Positions 6,403 through 15,983 are shown, counted from the first letter of the stretch. The stretch: 18,796 nucleotides of DNA from Fen-178 sp049516835 (GCA_049516835.1 JBEKSR010000111.1:1-18796), one strand, 5' to 3'. Notes: generated from the letters alone by a model not told the origin. A program made the numbers and translations.

Positions 6403-7332
6403 CTACCTGCCCCCGCCCAGCAGCTTCAAATCCCTCACCGCGCTCAACATGCCGGGCACCAGCGTGATCACGAACAGCACCAGAATAAACAGCACAGTGG
6501 GGAACAGCATCTTGATGCCGGCTTTGCCCACCGCGGCGTCGGCGCGCAGACGGCGGCGCGTGCGCAGCGCATCGGCGTACACTTTCAACGCTTGCGCCAT
6601 GCTGGTGCCGAACTTCTCGCTTTGAATGATCATCGCGGCCAGCGACTTGATATCTTCAATGCCGGTGCGCCGCACGAACTGGTTGAAGGCGGTGCCGCGC
6701 TCCTGGCCGGCGCGCACCTGCATCACTACCGTGGCGAATTCGTTGGCCAGCTCGGGGTAGATGTAGTCCATCTCCTCGCTCACCCGCATCATGGCCTGGT
6801 CCAGGCTGAGGCCGGTCCCCAGCACGATGCCCAGCAGGTCCACCGTGTCGGGCAGGGCTTCCTGGAGCTTGCGGCGGTAACGCCTCACCATGCGGTAGAG
6901 AACCTGCTTGGGCAGGATGAATCCGAGGATGAGAACCGCCGCCAGGCCGCCGATCAGCGAGGTCGGAGGGCTGTTGCGCTGGAGGTAGATCAGGCCGGCC
7001 GCCAGCGAGAGCGTGAAAAGGATCACCAGGATGGTGTAGACGGCCAGCGCCTGCTTGCGGCGCACGCCGGCCTGGTTCAGCAGCTTCTCGGTGCCGCGCA
7101 TCCAGTCGTCGCCGCCGGGGAACAGGCCCACCAGGTAGAGAAAGCCGTCCAGTCCGCGGCCGGCTCGCTTGCGGCGCGCCGCGCGCGCGGCCACCACCAT
7201 GGCCTGCGACTGCAACCCTTCCAGACGGTCGCCCAGCGGGTCCTCCTGGTTGCGGAACAGCTCCAGGCCGGTCCAGATCAGCAGGCTCAGCGTTGCGCCG
7301 GTGATCAGGAAGAAGAGCAGGTCGGTCAGCAT
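6403..7332 (-). CDS. tadC: Tad pilus inner-membrane platform protein TadC
   Basis: A 309-residue integral membrane protein with a type II secretion F (GspF/PilC-like) domain, the second platform subunit that couples the TadA motor to pilin polymerisation. Membrane segments are visible near residues 2-22, 95-115, 125-145 and 275-300. The cytoplasmic T2SSF helices include YRRKLQEALPDTVDLLGIVL (with LSLDQAM next) and FGTSMAQALKVYADALRTRR. The ATG is preceded by GAGGA at good spacing and lies 7 bp after the tadB stop. It is the last gene of the tad operon seen here. TadB and TadC are paralogues; the order and the LPDTVDLL signature support this assignment. Confidence 0.88.
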   Translation of the reverse strand: MLTDLLFFLITGATLSLLIWTGLELFRNQEDPLGDRLEGLQSQAMVVAARAARRKRAGRGLDGFLYLVGLFPGGDDWMRGTEKLLNQAGVRRKQALAVYTILVILFTLSLAAGLIYLQRNSPPTSLIGGLAAVLILGFILPKQVLYRMVRRYRRKLQEALPDTVDLLGIVLGTGLSLDQAMMRVSEEMDYIYPELANEFATVVMQVRAGQERGTAFNQFVRRTGIEDIKSLAAMIIQSEKFGTSMAQALKVYADALRTRRRLRADAAVGKAGIKMLFPTVLFILVLFVITLVPGMLSAVRDLKLLGGGR

Positions 7333-7339
7333 GTCGTCC

Positions 7340-8308
7340 TCATACCCGGACGTTGGCGATCTTCCGGATGATCAGAATCCCCACGATCTCAAGGATAATG
7401 GCGCCGGTGAAAAACTTTTCGCCGATCGGGTCGGTCCACAGTAGCCGGATGTACTCGGGGTTGAAGATGTAGGAGACCAGCCCCACCACGATGGGCAGCA
7501 CGCACAGCAACCCGGCGGAAAAGCGCTGCTGCGCGGTGTGCGCCTTGAGCTTGGCGGCCATGGTCAGGCGCTCGCGCACCAGCGCGGCAAGGCCTTCCAG
7601 AACGGCCACCATGTTGGCGCCGGTCTGCCGCTGGAGAATCAGGCTGGTGACGAAGAACTTGAGGTCGATGAGGGGAACGCGCTTGCCCAGGCCGTGCAGC
7701 GCGGGCTCCACCTGCGAGCCCAGGGCCAGCTCTTCCATGAGCTTCTTGAACTCCATCTTCACGGGATCGGCGGTCTCGTTGGCGATGGTCTCCAGGCCGC
7801 TGTGGATGTTGTGGCCGGCGCGCATGGTGCGCGTGAACAGGTCGATGGCGTCCGGCAGTTGCTCCTCGAATTTGCGCAGCCGTCGCGAGCGCACGCGAAA
7901 GATATAGACCACCGGCACGCTTCCGATGGCGGCGGCCGCCAGCAGCCGCACCAGGAGCAGGCTCGAGCCGGCGATTCCCAGGACCACGAAGCTGGCGCCG
8001 GCCAGCATCAGGCTGAAGCCGAAAACGTCGGCCGCCCGGTATTTCAGGTTGGCCTGGTAGATGATCTCCTGCAAACGGCGCAGCATGGCAACCCAGGTCA
8101 CCAGGTCGCCCAAAAATGCGAACGTGCCGCGCTGCTCGCGCCGCAGCAGCTCCGACGCGCCCTTCGACCGGCCGCGCATGTGGGCGCGCAGCTCGCGCAA
8201 GCGGGCCCCCAGCATGTTCGAAGCTTCCTGTTCGGGAACCGACCAGACGTAATAGCCGGCGCCGAACAGCACCACGGAGAAGATCAGGAACGCGGCCAGA
8301 AGAAACAT
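7340..8308 (-). CDS. tadB: Tad pilus inner-membrane platform protein TadB
   Basis: A 322-residue T2SSF-domain membrane protein and partner of TadC in the Tad pilus assembly platform. Residues 1-20 form a membrane segment (MFLLAAFLIFSVVLFGAGYY). Two more hydrophobic stretches lie near 115-145, and there is a C-terminal pair. The central signature RRLRKFEEQLPDAIDLFTRT, then MRAGHNIHSGLETIA, is typical of TadB, as is LQRQTGANMVAVLEGLAALV. The gene is separated from tadA by 140 bp that hold a large palindrome, unlike the tight spacing elsewhere in the operon. The SD is poor (GGGAGA about 13 nt upstream), so expression may depend on that element. Confidence 0.88.
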   Translation of the reverse strand: MFLLAAFLIFSVVLFGAGYYVWSVPEQEASNMLGARLRELRAHMRGRSKGASELLRREQRGTFAFLGDLVTWVAMLRRLQEIIYQANLKYRAADVFGFSLMLAGASFVVLGIAGSSLLLVRLLAAAAIGSVPVVYIFRVRSRRLRKFEEQLPDAIDLFTRTMRAGHNIHSGLETIANETADPVKMEFKKLMEELALGSQVEPALHGLGKRVPLIDLKFFVTSLILQRQTGANMVAVLEGLAALVRERLTMAAKLKAHTAQQRFSAGLLCVLPIVVGLVSYIFNPEYIRLLWTDPIGEKFFTGAIILEIVGILIIRKIANVRV

Positions 8309-8338
8309 CTATGGTCTCGTCTCCCTTAAAAGGTGTGA

Positions 8339-8428
8339 AGAAGCCGCCCGCAAGCGGGCAATGGGCAAGCTAAAGCATGCCCCACCAGGTGGGGCATGCT
8401 TTAGCTTGCCCGTTCTTTCACGGCTTCT
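8339..8428. repeat. Composite palindromic element between tadA and tadB
   Basis: The core is a perfect 24-bp inverted repeat, arms 8363-8386 and 8388-8411, separated by one base (A8387). The arms start GGGCAAGCTAAAGC and end GCCCCACC. Beside it is the hairpin GCCCGC-AA-GCGGGC (8346-8359). An outer 8-bp stem, AGAAGCCG (8339-8346)/CGGCTTCT (8421-8428), can enclose both. The half-sequence GTGGGGCA-GCTTT resembles the start of the element at 13322-13412, so both are likely copies of one repeat family. The position inside the tad operon suggests effects on mRNA stability or read-through into tadB-tadC. Confidence 0.85.
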
Positions 8429-8448
8429 GACGGTCGCGGCTCGCATAC

Positions 8449-9757
<1,309 letters not shown>

Positions 9758-9765
<8 letters not shown>

Positions 9766-10951
9766 GAGGTCCTCCAGAGCCCGCGGCGAGGGCGTTCTTC
9801 TTTCCGCCGGTGGCCTTGTCCACAAACGCGCGGAAAATCCGGTCCAAATCGGGCGCTTGTTCGCGGTTGGCCACAAACGGGCGAGCCTTGTTGATGGACG
9901 CGATCACCGCCGGCGACGCGGGAATTCCATAGAACACGGGCTGGTTCAGCGTGGACTGGATCTGCTCGAGCGCGGCCATGTTGGGGCCCGCCTTCTTGGC
10001 ATATCGGTTCACCACGATCTTGATCTGATCCTGATTGAAGCCCATCCGCATCAGGAAGCTGAGGTACCGCTGCGCGTTGCGGATGGACGGGAATTCCTGG
10101 TCGATGACCAGGAAGACCGCGGCCGAAATCTGCGCCGCCGCCAGCACTACTTCGTCGGAAACCGCGCGGCCGCCATCGATCACGATGGCGTCGTACTTCT
10201 CCACCAGGAAGGTGGCGAACTCGCGGAACATGTGGTCGCTGAAATGGCTGTGCTGTTCCAGCGCATCCGGCGGGCCCACCAGGAAGAAGCCCAGCGGGTC
10301 GCGCGTGACGAAGCCTTCAAACAACGCCTGGTCCATGCGCTCGAGGTTCTCCGCCACTTCCATGAGGGTGTACTGCGGGGATGCGCCAATCTGCATGGCG
10401 GCGTCGTTGCCGGTCCAGTCGAGGTCGATCAGGACAGTGGAAAGCCGCCGCTCGGCCAGCACCGCGGCGAAGTTCACGGCCAGCGTGGTGGCGCCCACGC
10501 CGCCCTTGGTTCCAATGAAGGTGTAGAGGCGCCCGAGCTTGCTCTCGCCCGCCACGGCGTGGCGGGGCGCGCGCTCCAGACGAGAGATGGCGTCGCGGAA
10601 ATCGGTGCGCTTGATGGGCTGCAACAGGAACTCGTTGGCCCCCGCGCGCATGCAGGCAATCACGGTTTCGCCGTCGGCGTGGAAGTTGGAGGCGATCACG
10701 AACAGATCGGGGGCCGCCTGCTTGACCTTTTCGATGGCCTTAATGGCTCCTTCGGGATCCCCGGAGATATCGACGATCAGGCCGGCGCTGGGACTCCGCT
10801 CCAGGTCCTGCAACACCCGGATGTAAAGGTTGGCGGCGATCTCCTGGTACTCCGCGATCACTTTCGCGTTGGGGACGTTGAGGAGGTTGTCGCGAACCAT
10901 CTCGCGAAAATGTTCGTCGCTCGAAGCGACCATCAATGCGGTGTTCGGCAA
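9758..10951 (-). CDS. cpaE: Pilus assembly localisation ATPase CpaE/TadZ
   Basis: A 397-residue protein with an N-terminal receiver-like domain (residues 3-125) and a C-terminal MinD/ParA-type ATPase domain. CpaE/TadZ proteins localise the Tad machine, often at a pole. The deviant Walker A is TKGGVGATTLA (149-156), with Ala in place of the second Lys, as is usual for this family. D61 in GLIVDISG sits at the receiver phospho-site position, but the conserved KP motif reads LLQPI, so phosphorylation is doubtful. The start is TTG (10951), with AGGGA about 6 bases upstream and the first beta strand TALMVAS intact. An in-frame ATG at 10933 would cut that strand and has no SD. It follows tadF by 13 bp. 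Confidence 0.88.
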
Positions 10952-10964
10952 GAGATTCCCTTTC

Positions 10965-11474
10965 TCATGGCAGGCAGTTCCCCGATTCGTCGCAGCCGGC
11001 GCTTTCCATCGGCACGCTGGCGGTGAACGGCGGGATGGTCACCGGAGGCAGCTTGAAAAAACCCGAGAAGCGCGTGAACCGGTAGTTGGTGATGCTCACG
11101 CTCACCGCGTCCGGCACGCAGCCGGCGCTGCAGTCTCCGGCATCGCAACTGAAAGGCGTCAGGCCACCGGTGGTCATGTCGGCCTGCCAATACTGCACCT
11201 GGATTCCCGCGGCGCCGGTCTGGAACTGAGCCATATCGATCATGAGCGGCACGTGCGTCGGCATATAGCCGCCCAGCCCGGCGACGTTGCTGCCATCGGC
11301 CATCCAGCAATGGGTGGCGGCGTAGCGGGCGCCGTCTCGGGTAAAATCGACCACGCTGTGCCATACCCACAGCATCTCCGAAACGAAGACGATCATGAAG
11401 GTGAGCGGCAGAATCACCCCGGCGTAGAGCACCGCGAATTCGCTGAGCGCCTGCCCGGAGCAACGCCGCCTCAC
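10965..11474 (-). CDS. TadE/TadF-like pseudopilin (GTG start)
   Basis: A 169-residue minor pilin-like protein, probably in the TadF position. The start is GTG at 11474, overlapping the previous TGA in a GTGA tetranucleotide, with GGAGG six bases upstream. The N-terminus RRRCSG|QALSEF followed by a hydrophobic segment (AVLYAGVILPLTFMIVFV) fits the prepilin pattern: Gly before the cut and Glu at +5. The outer domain contains six Cys after the membrane helix (ATHCW, SCDAGDCSAGC, GCDESGNC), suggesting disulfides. It should be processed by a TadV-type peptidase, which is not in the window. TadE and TadF are hard to tell apart, so no symbol is given. Confidence 0.8.
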   Translation of the reverse strand: MRRRCSGQALSEFAVLYAGVILPLTFMIVFVSEMLWVWHSVVDFTRDGARYAATHCWMADGSNVAGLGGYMPTHVPLMIDMAQFQTGAAGIQVQYWQADMTTGGLTPFSCDAGDCSAGCVPDAVSVSITNYRFTRFSGFFKLPPVTIPPFTASVPMESAGCDESGNCLP

Positions 11475-11971
11475 GAGACGCCTCCGAAGGGAATGGCGAC
11501 CGTGGGCTTCAATTGGAACGGATCCAGCAGGATGAATGGAATGCGCGGCTGCACCTGGTAGCCATCGGGGATGGTCACCACCACGTAAGCGGGCCGCTGG
11601 GCGCCCACCGCGCCATCGCAGCCGCTGTTGTCGCAGGATCCCGGAAGACCGGTGCCGGGGTCGATGCATTCGGTGGTCACCGAGATCATGCCGGCCGTGA
11701 GATTCGATACCAGCGGCGTTCCGGAGCCGTCGGTAGTACCGGTGAGCGCGAATTGAATGGCCCCCTGGATGATGGGGTCGCCGGCATCGGGACAGAAGTT
11801 GACGCCGCTCTCGATCGATACGGAGCGCGCGACGGTGTACTCGATCTTGCGGAGCGTGTAGTACAGGTAAGTGATCTTGCCGAACTGGATGATACCGGAA
11901 ATGAGGAGAAAGAGCACCGGCATCCACATCGCCACTTCCAGAACCATGTTGCCTCCGCGCCGGCGCCTCAT
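11471..11971 (-). CDS. tadE: TadE-like pseudopilin
   Basis: A 166-residue TadE-family protein. The ATG overlaps the tadG-like stop in ATGA (11968-11971), and an AAGGTGG SD lies about 10 bases upstream. The N-terminus MRRRRGG|NMVLEVAMWMPV has a basic head, a Gly before the likely prepilin cleavage point and Glu at +5, followed by one hydrophobic helix. The periplasmic part has four Cys (NFCPD, TECID, GSCDNSGCDG). TadE and TadF are minor pseudopilins needed for Tad pilus assembly. Three adjacent genes of this class, each overlapping the next, mark one translational unit. Confidence 0.82.
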   Translation of the reverse strand: MRRRRGGNMVLEVAMWMPVLFLLISGIIQFGKITYLYYTLRKIEYTVARSVSIESGVNFCPDAGDPIIQGAIQFALTGTTDGSGTPLVSNLTAGMISVTTECIDPGTGLPGSCDNSGCDGAVGAQRPAYVVVTIPDGYQVQPRIPFILLDPFQLKPTVAIPFGGVS

Positions 11972-13296
11972 TGGTGCAGAACCACCTTTCCAGGACCGGA
12001 GGTCACGGGCACGGGGCAGCCGAGCCCGAAGTGATCGTCGAACCAACCCTGCTGGACCGGCGCGGGACTGCCGATGTACTGGACCACGAAGCGCCCGTAG
12101 GTGTCGGCGGGGTTCAGGAAGCCAGGTTCCATGAGAAACTGGCGGAAGCCCAGCACAGTCATGGTGGCGTTGGCGTTGGTCGCCAGCGCGTTCACGATCG
12201 GAACGGTAATGATGCGCCGCATGTTCCCGACGTAGGAAGTGTAGACCTCGCCTGTCGCCAGGTCGGTGTCGGGCTGGTAGGCAGCCGAGAGGCCGGCAAA
12301 ATCCGTCACGTCGGTGCTGCATACCGCCGGGGGTGCGGTGCTGTCGGGGATGCGGGAGTAAAGGCCGCAGAGCGCCTCGGACACGCTGGCGCTGGGCGCA
12401 ATGATGGTGGCGCAGGCGGCGGGAACCGCGCCGGCCCACATCGTCTCGGAAGCGTCGTTGATGCCGGCGCAGGCCAAGGGGATGGGAGATCCGGTAGGGT
12501 TGGGATCGAGCGATGCCACGAGGCCCTGCGCGCCGTCCTTGTACAACTGTTGAGTCTCGTCGAGGGTGGCGTTGGCGGTGTCGTAGCGGTTGATGAGGAC
12601 GTACTCGACCACCGCACCGGCCAGGGCCGGTGGTGCGGTGATGGTAGTGGTGCCGGGGCTGCCGGGAGTGGGGATGCACTCGAAGGCGAAGGTGTAGAGC
12701 GTGCCGGCGGTGGGGTCTCCGAAGCCGAAGTTCACGGTGTCGCTGGCATTCAGCGCGGCGATGGCGAACGGTTCGATTCCGCAGGCCGTGCAAAGAGGCG
12801 CGCTGATCCCCGCCACGGCCTGCCCGGCGATGGGGGTTTTGCGCGACTGCCCCACCGAAAGCATGCTCCAGAACAGCAGCGGCGCGTCGGCCGTCAAGCT
12901 GATCTGGACGTGGCGTGCGGTAGTGCCGTCGGCCTGCGTCCCAGTGCTGCCGGACGAGCCGGTGGCATCGGCGACGGTGGCGAAAAAGGCCGGGGTGTTG
13001 ACCGTGCTGGTGAGGTTGCCGGTGGTCTGGCCGATCACCAGCGAGCCGAAATTGTACTTGTTCCCGAGGTGATTGGTGTTATCCAGCGATTGTTGCGCCA
13101 CGGCGGTGGCGTTATCGAGCGACGCCGAGGTGCCGACGAGCTGGGCGGCGGCGGCCAGGGCCATGGCGGCGGCGGCCTGGTTGAGCTCGCCGCGGATGAG
13201 ATAGAGGCGGCCCAGGTCGATGGCGAAGCCCATCATGCCAAACAGCACGGGCACCATGATGACCAGGAGTTGCAGGGACATGGAGCCGCGTGGCAT
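11968..13296 (-). CDS. TadG-like pilus-assembly protein
   Basis: A 442-residue protein with one N-terminal membrane segment (SLQLLVIMVPVLFGMMGFAI) followed by DLGRLYLIRGELNQAAAAMA, the signature of the TadE/G-like 'Flp pilus-assembly' domain. The rest is a large extracytoplasmic region rich in Ala, Thr, Ser and Gly with eight Cys, including CTAC and GCPVP. It lacks an obvious von Willebrand A MIDAS motif, so it is TadG-like rather than a full TadG. The open frame runs 49 codons further upstream, but those codons lie in the four-hairpin repeat. The ATG at 13296 (MPRGSMSLQ) is chosen, though its SD is weak; ATG 13281 is an alternative. Large Tad pseudopilin-like proteins of this type are thought to sit at or near the pilus tip. 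Confidence 0.78.
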   Translation of the reverse strand: MPRGSMSLQLLVIMVPVLFGMMGFAIDLGRLYLIRGELNQAAAAMALAAAAQLVGTSASLDNATAVAQQSLDNTNHLGNKYNFGSLVIGQTTGNLTSTVNTPAFFATVADATGSSGSTGTQADGTTARHVQISLTADAPLLFWSMLSVGQSRKTPIAGQAVAGISAPLCTACGIEPFAIAALNASDTVNFGFGDPTAGTLYTFAFECIPTPGSPGTTTITAPPALAGAVVEYVLINRYDTANATLDETQQLYKDGAQGLVASLDPNPTGSPIPLACAGINDASETMWAGAVPAACATIIAPSASVSEALCGLYSRIPDSTAPPAVCSTDVTDFAGLSAAYQPDTDLATGEVYTSYVGNMRRIITVPIVNALATNANATMTVLGFRQFLMEPGFLNPADTYGRFVVQYIGSPAPVQQGWFDDHFGLGCPVPVTSGPGKVVLHQ

Positions 13297-13321
13297 AAGG
13301 CTGCTGCCTGGTGCAGGCAGG

Positions 13322-13412
13322 TGTGGGGCAGGCTTTTCAGCCTGCGGACCCGCTTTCCAGCGGGTCCAGCCGGCCGGAAGGCCGGCTTGCGGGCAGGATT
13401 GCCCGCCCCACA
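13322..13412. repeat. Four-hairpin cloverleaf-like repeat element
   Basis: An outer stem TGTGGGG (13322-13328)/CCCCACA (13406-13412) encloses four perfect hairpins in a row. These are CAGGCT/AGCCTG (13329-13344), GGACCCGCT-ttcc-AGCGGGTCC (13346-13367), AGCCGGCC-ggaa-GGCCGGCT (13368-13387) and GCGGGCA-ggat-TGCCCGC (13389-13406). The last three have 4-nt loops with almost no bases between stems. It fills the gap between the rcpA stop (13418) and the tadG-like start (13296). Such an arrangement is not a simple terminator; it looks like a dispersed REP/BIME-type element or a structured RNA. Confidence 0.85.
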
Positions 13413-13417
13413 GGCCG

Positions 13418-14845
13418 CTACTGCTTGGGTATCTGCTGGCCACGGGGTCCTACAAACTCCGGCTGGTTGGCGGGGGTGGCGGGCGGCGTCTGGCCCTTGC
13501 TCTTCGACTGCTTGCCCTTCCGATCGGCCACCGCGGGGAGGAAGGCCGAGGGCATGTCCGGCAGCTTGGCCTTTTCTTCGGGGCTCAGCGGGCGCACCAG
13601 GTGCGGGGTGATCACCACCAGCAGCTCGTCATCCGATTTCTGGGTGCTGCGGCTGCGAAACAGCTTTCCCAGAATGGGGATGTCGCCAAAACCCGGCACT
13701 TTCGACATGGTCTCGGTCACTTGGTTGTTGATCAGGCCGGCAATCGCGAAGCTCTCGCCGTCTTTGAGAAGCACTTCGGTTTCGGCGCGGCGCTGCGCCA
13801 GCGAGGGGATGGTGAAGCCCTGTAGCGTGACCGCGTTGGTAAAGTCCAGCGAGCTGACCTCCGGCGCCACTTTCAGGTTGATGGCCCCCTGCGGCGTGAT
13901 GGTCGGGGTGAAATCCAGCTTGACGCCGAAGGGCTTGAACTGCACCGTGATTACGGGCGCGGTGGCGCCGCCGGTAGGGGTGGTGGTAATGGTCGGGAAG
14001 GGGAACGAACCGCCCGCCAGGAAGCTGGCGTCCTTGCCTTCCTCGCAAATCAGGTTCGGTTCAGCCAGAATCTGAAGCAGGTCGTGCTCCTCCAGCGCCT
14101 TGATGGTGGCGCCGATATTGAGATCGGGCCGGAAGGCAAACAGATTCAAGAGATCGGAAAAATTGACCGTATTGCTGGTAGGCGTGGCGCTGGAAAGCGC
14201 GGTGAACCGCGGTGGTGTGAACTGCTCGGTGCCGGTGCCGCCGATCATCTTACCGTTGGTGCTAAAGAGGTTGAACCCGACCTGGGTAAGCGCCACGCGG
14301 TTCACGGCCGCGAACTTGACTTGCAGCAGGATCTGGCGCGGGTCGGGCGGCGGCGGCGCCTTCAACAGGTTGATCACCGTCTTGGCGCGCGTCTGCGCCA
14401 TGCCGGCCAGGCGCTTGGAATCATCCGCGCTCTTGACGGAGCCTGCCAGCACAATGGTATCGCCGGAGCCGGTGACGGTCACGGCGCCGCCATTGGCGCT
14501 GTCCTGGATCAGCTTGCGGAAGCTGTCCCAGTCGGAGTTGTCCTTGGTCACCTCGATTTCATAGCGCACCGGGTCGGAACCGGTCTCCCAGATCAGCAGC
14601 GTGGTGTGGCCGGGGGTCTTGGCGTTGACCATGACTTCGCGAGGCGAGAGGACCACCGCGTCGGCGATCTTGGGCTCCGCCAGGGCCACCTTCTGAACGT
14701 CCCTCTGGAACTGAAGCAGCTCGCCGCGGCCTTCCACCAGCGTGATGTCCCGAGCCCCGCCCGTCTGCGCCAGAGCCAAGGGTCTCCCCGCCCAGCACCA
14801 GGCGGCGAGCACGGCGGCCCAAAGCAGCTTATCCGCGATCTTCAT
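13418..14845 (-). CDS. cpaC: Tad pilus outer-membrane secretin RcpA/CpaC
   Basis: A 475-residue type II/III secretion-family secretin that forms the outer-membrane channel for the Tad pilus. A signal peptide covers about residues 1-27 (LLWAAVLAAWCWAGRPLALA). A pilus/secretin N-terminal domain follows (residues 33-100, RDITLVEGRGELLQF through HTTLLIWE). A BON-like segment lies at about 120-160 (VTVTGSGDTIVLAGSV). The secretin core runs from ILLQVKFAAVNRVAL to DELLVVITPHLVRPL and includes VPGFGDIPILGKLFRSR, the family's hallmark. The C-terminal tail is Lys/Pro-rich. The ATG overlaps the cpaB stop in ATGA, with an AGGAA SD. A four-hairpin repeat follows the stop codon. Confidence 0.92.
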   Translation of the reverse strand: MKIADKLLWAAVLAAWCWAGRPLALAQTGGARDITLVEGRGELLQFQRDVQKVALAEPKIADAVVLSPREVMVNAKTPGHTTLLIWETGSDPVRYEIEVTKDNSDWDSFRKLIQDSANGGAVTVTGSGDTIVLAGSVKSADDSKRLAGMAQTRAKTVINLLKAPPPPDPRQILLQVKFAAVNRVALTQVGFNLFSTNGKMIGGTGTEQFTPPRFTALSSATPTSNTVNFSDLLNLFAFRPDLNIGATIKALEEHDLLQILAEPNLICEEGKDASFLAGGSFPFPTITTTPTGGATAPVITVQFKPFGVKLDFTPTITPQGAINLKVAPEVSSLDFTNAVTLQGFTIPSLAQRRAETEVLLKDGESFAIAGLINNQVTETMSKVPGFGDIPILGKLFRSRSTQKSDDELLVVITPHLVRPLSPEEKAKLPDMPSAFLPAVADRKGKQSKSKGQTPPATPANQPEFVGPRGQQIPKQ

Positions 14846-15780
14846 CGAAAGAGTTCCTGGACGTGCTTGTCGCCGCGGTAAACGTCCACTACCACGCGGG
14901 GCTTTTCCGCTTCCTTTTTGCGGCGGGCTTCTTCCTCTTGCCTCTCCTTCTCCTTCTGGGCGTCGTCCGCCTTCTTCTGGTTCTGGCCGGTCAGCTCCTG
15001 CCAGACCCGCGGGTCCTCGAGGTTGGCCTTGGCGATGTTGGTGGTGCGCCCCATCCTGGCGCGCGCCAAGCGGGCGCTGATCATGGGGTCCAGCACCTCG
15101 GTGGTGACCGGGCCGGTGGCGGGCGACTGGGAGGCATCCAGCGGATTGCGGAGCGACAGGCTGATCTTGCCTTCATTCTTGGCGAGCTCCAGCTTCTGGG
15201 CGTCCTCCGGCGCCAACACCAGCGTCACCACCGGCGACTTGGGGGCGCGCGGGTCCACCGTCTGCCCAGCCGGTGTCAGGCGGCCGGTGGACAGCACCTT
15301 CACATTTTGCAGAATGGTGGCGGTGGTGGCTTCGGCCATCGAGCCGGGGCGTGTGAAAAGCACGTCCACGCGCGAGCCCGGCTGAATCAGCCCGGCCACG
15401 CCGGTGAAGTCGGTGATCTGCACCGACACCGCGCGATAGCCGGTTTCAATGGTGGAAGAGATGCCCTCCGCGGAGGTGGGGGCGGAAAGCTTCGAATTTA
15501 GCACCGGCTCACTGGCGCTCATCGCGACCAGGAGCACGCGGTTTACCGCGTTGGCCGCTTGGAACACAGCGCCTTTGGGAACGTTGCGCTCCGGGTAATC
15601 CGCCAGTATAATGTCGCTCCGATGCAGTAGCGTGCCGAGCGGCATGTCGTGCGCGGCGACTACCACGCGCACCTCAGCCTCGACTTTCGGGGCCACGGCG
15701 TTGGCGTACAGGAACCAGGTCAGTCCCAGGGCCGAGAGCCAGGCGACGCCGAAAAGCAGGAGTTTCTTCTGACGATCCAT
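14842..15780 (-). CDS. cpaB: Flp pilus assembly protein CpaB/RcpC
   Basis: A 312-residue periplasmic protein anchored by one N-terminal helix (LLLFGVAWLSALGLTWFLYA). A SAF domain follows (VRVVVAAHDMPLGTLLHRSD, then YPERNVPKGAVF), and the RcpC/CpaB domain spans about residues 110-210 (YRAVSVQITDFTGVAGLIQPGSRVDV is its start). It is thought to stabilise or gate the RcpA secretin. A strongly charged, probably coiled segment (about 265-293, KEKERQEEEARRKKEAEK) separates the core from a final strand-like VVVDVYRGDKHVQELF. It is the first gene of the operon, with GAGGA a few bases before the ATG. The start codon overlaps nothing and faces the divergent fabZ operon. Confidence 0.9.
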   Translation of the reverse strand: MDRQKKLLLFGVAWLSALGLTWFLYANAVAPKVEAEVRVVVAAHDMPLGTLLHRSDIILADYPERNVPKGAVFQAANAVNRVLLVAMSASEPVLNSKLSAPTSAEGISSTIETGYRAVSVQITDFTGVAGLIQPGSRVDVLFTRPGSMAEATTATILQNVKVLSTGRLTPAGQTVDPRAPKSPVVTLVLAPEDAQKLELAKNEGKISLSLRNPLDASQSPATGPVTTEVLDPMISARLARARMGRTTNIAKANLEDPRVWQELTGQNQKKADDAQKEKERQEEEARRKKEAEKPRVVVDVYRGDKHVQELFR

Positions 15781-15948
15781 TCAATCCTCGGGCGCACACA
15801 CCGGTACCGGACAAAATCCACCGATGTTCTGTTGTAACACGTCCAGCATGGTTAAGTTCCGCCTGGGTGCTCACCAGTTTTGGGGATTTCGGGGCTTAGG
15901 CGCGAAATCTGCCCGCGTACGGTCGCGGTTCTGTTTCGAATCTCGCGG

Positions 15949-15972
15949 GGACCGGTCTCCCCAGACCGGTCC
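15949..15972. repeat. Perfect 10-bp hairpin with CCCC loop
   Basis: GGACCGGTCT (15949-15958) pairs exactly with AGACCGGTCC (15963-15972) around the loop CCCC. It stands directly beside the hairpin at 15984-16028, so the two probably belong to one composite palindromic element. Confidence 0.8.
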
Positions 15973-15983
15973 AGCACCCCACC

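Noticed and set aside
13322..13412. CRISPR array or tRNA cluster
   Set aside because: The hairpins differ from one another in sequence, there are no regularly spaced identical repeats, and no anticodon or T-loop consensus is seen.
13297..13443. 49-residue N-terminal extension of the tadG-like protein
   Set aside because: It would translate the repeat element and overlap the end of the secretin gene; the family N-terminus starts at MPRGSMSLQ.
11971..13611. 546-codon plus-strand frame opposite the tadG-like gene
   Set aside because: Low-complexity Gly/Arg/Ala translation crossing the four-hairpin repeat and two real minus-strand genes; a shadow frame.
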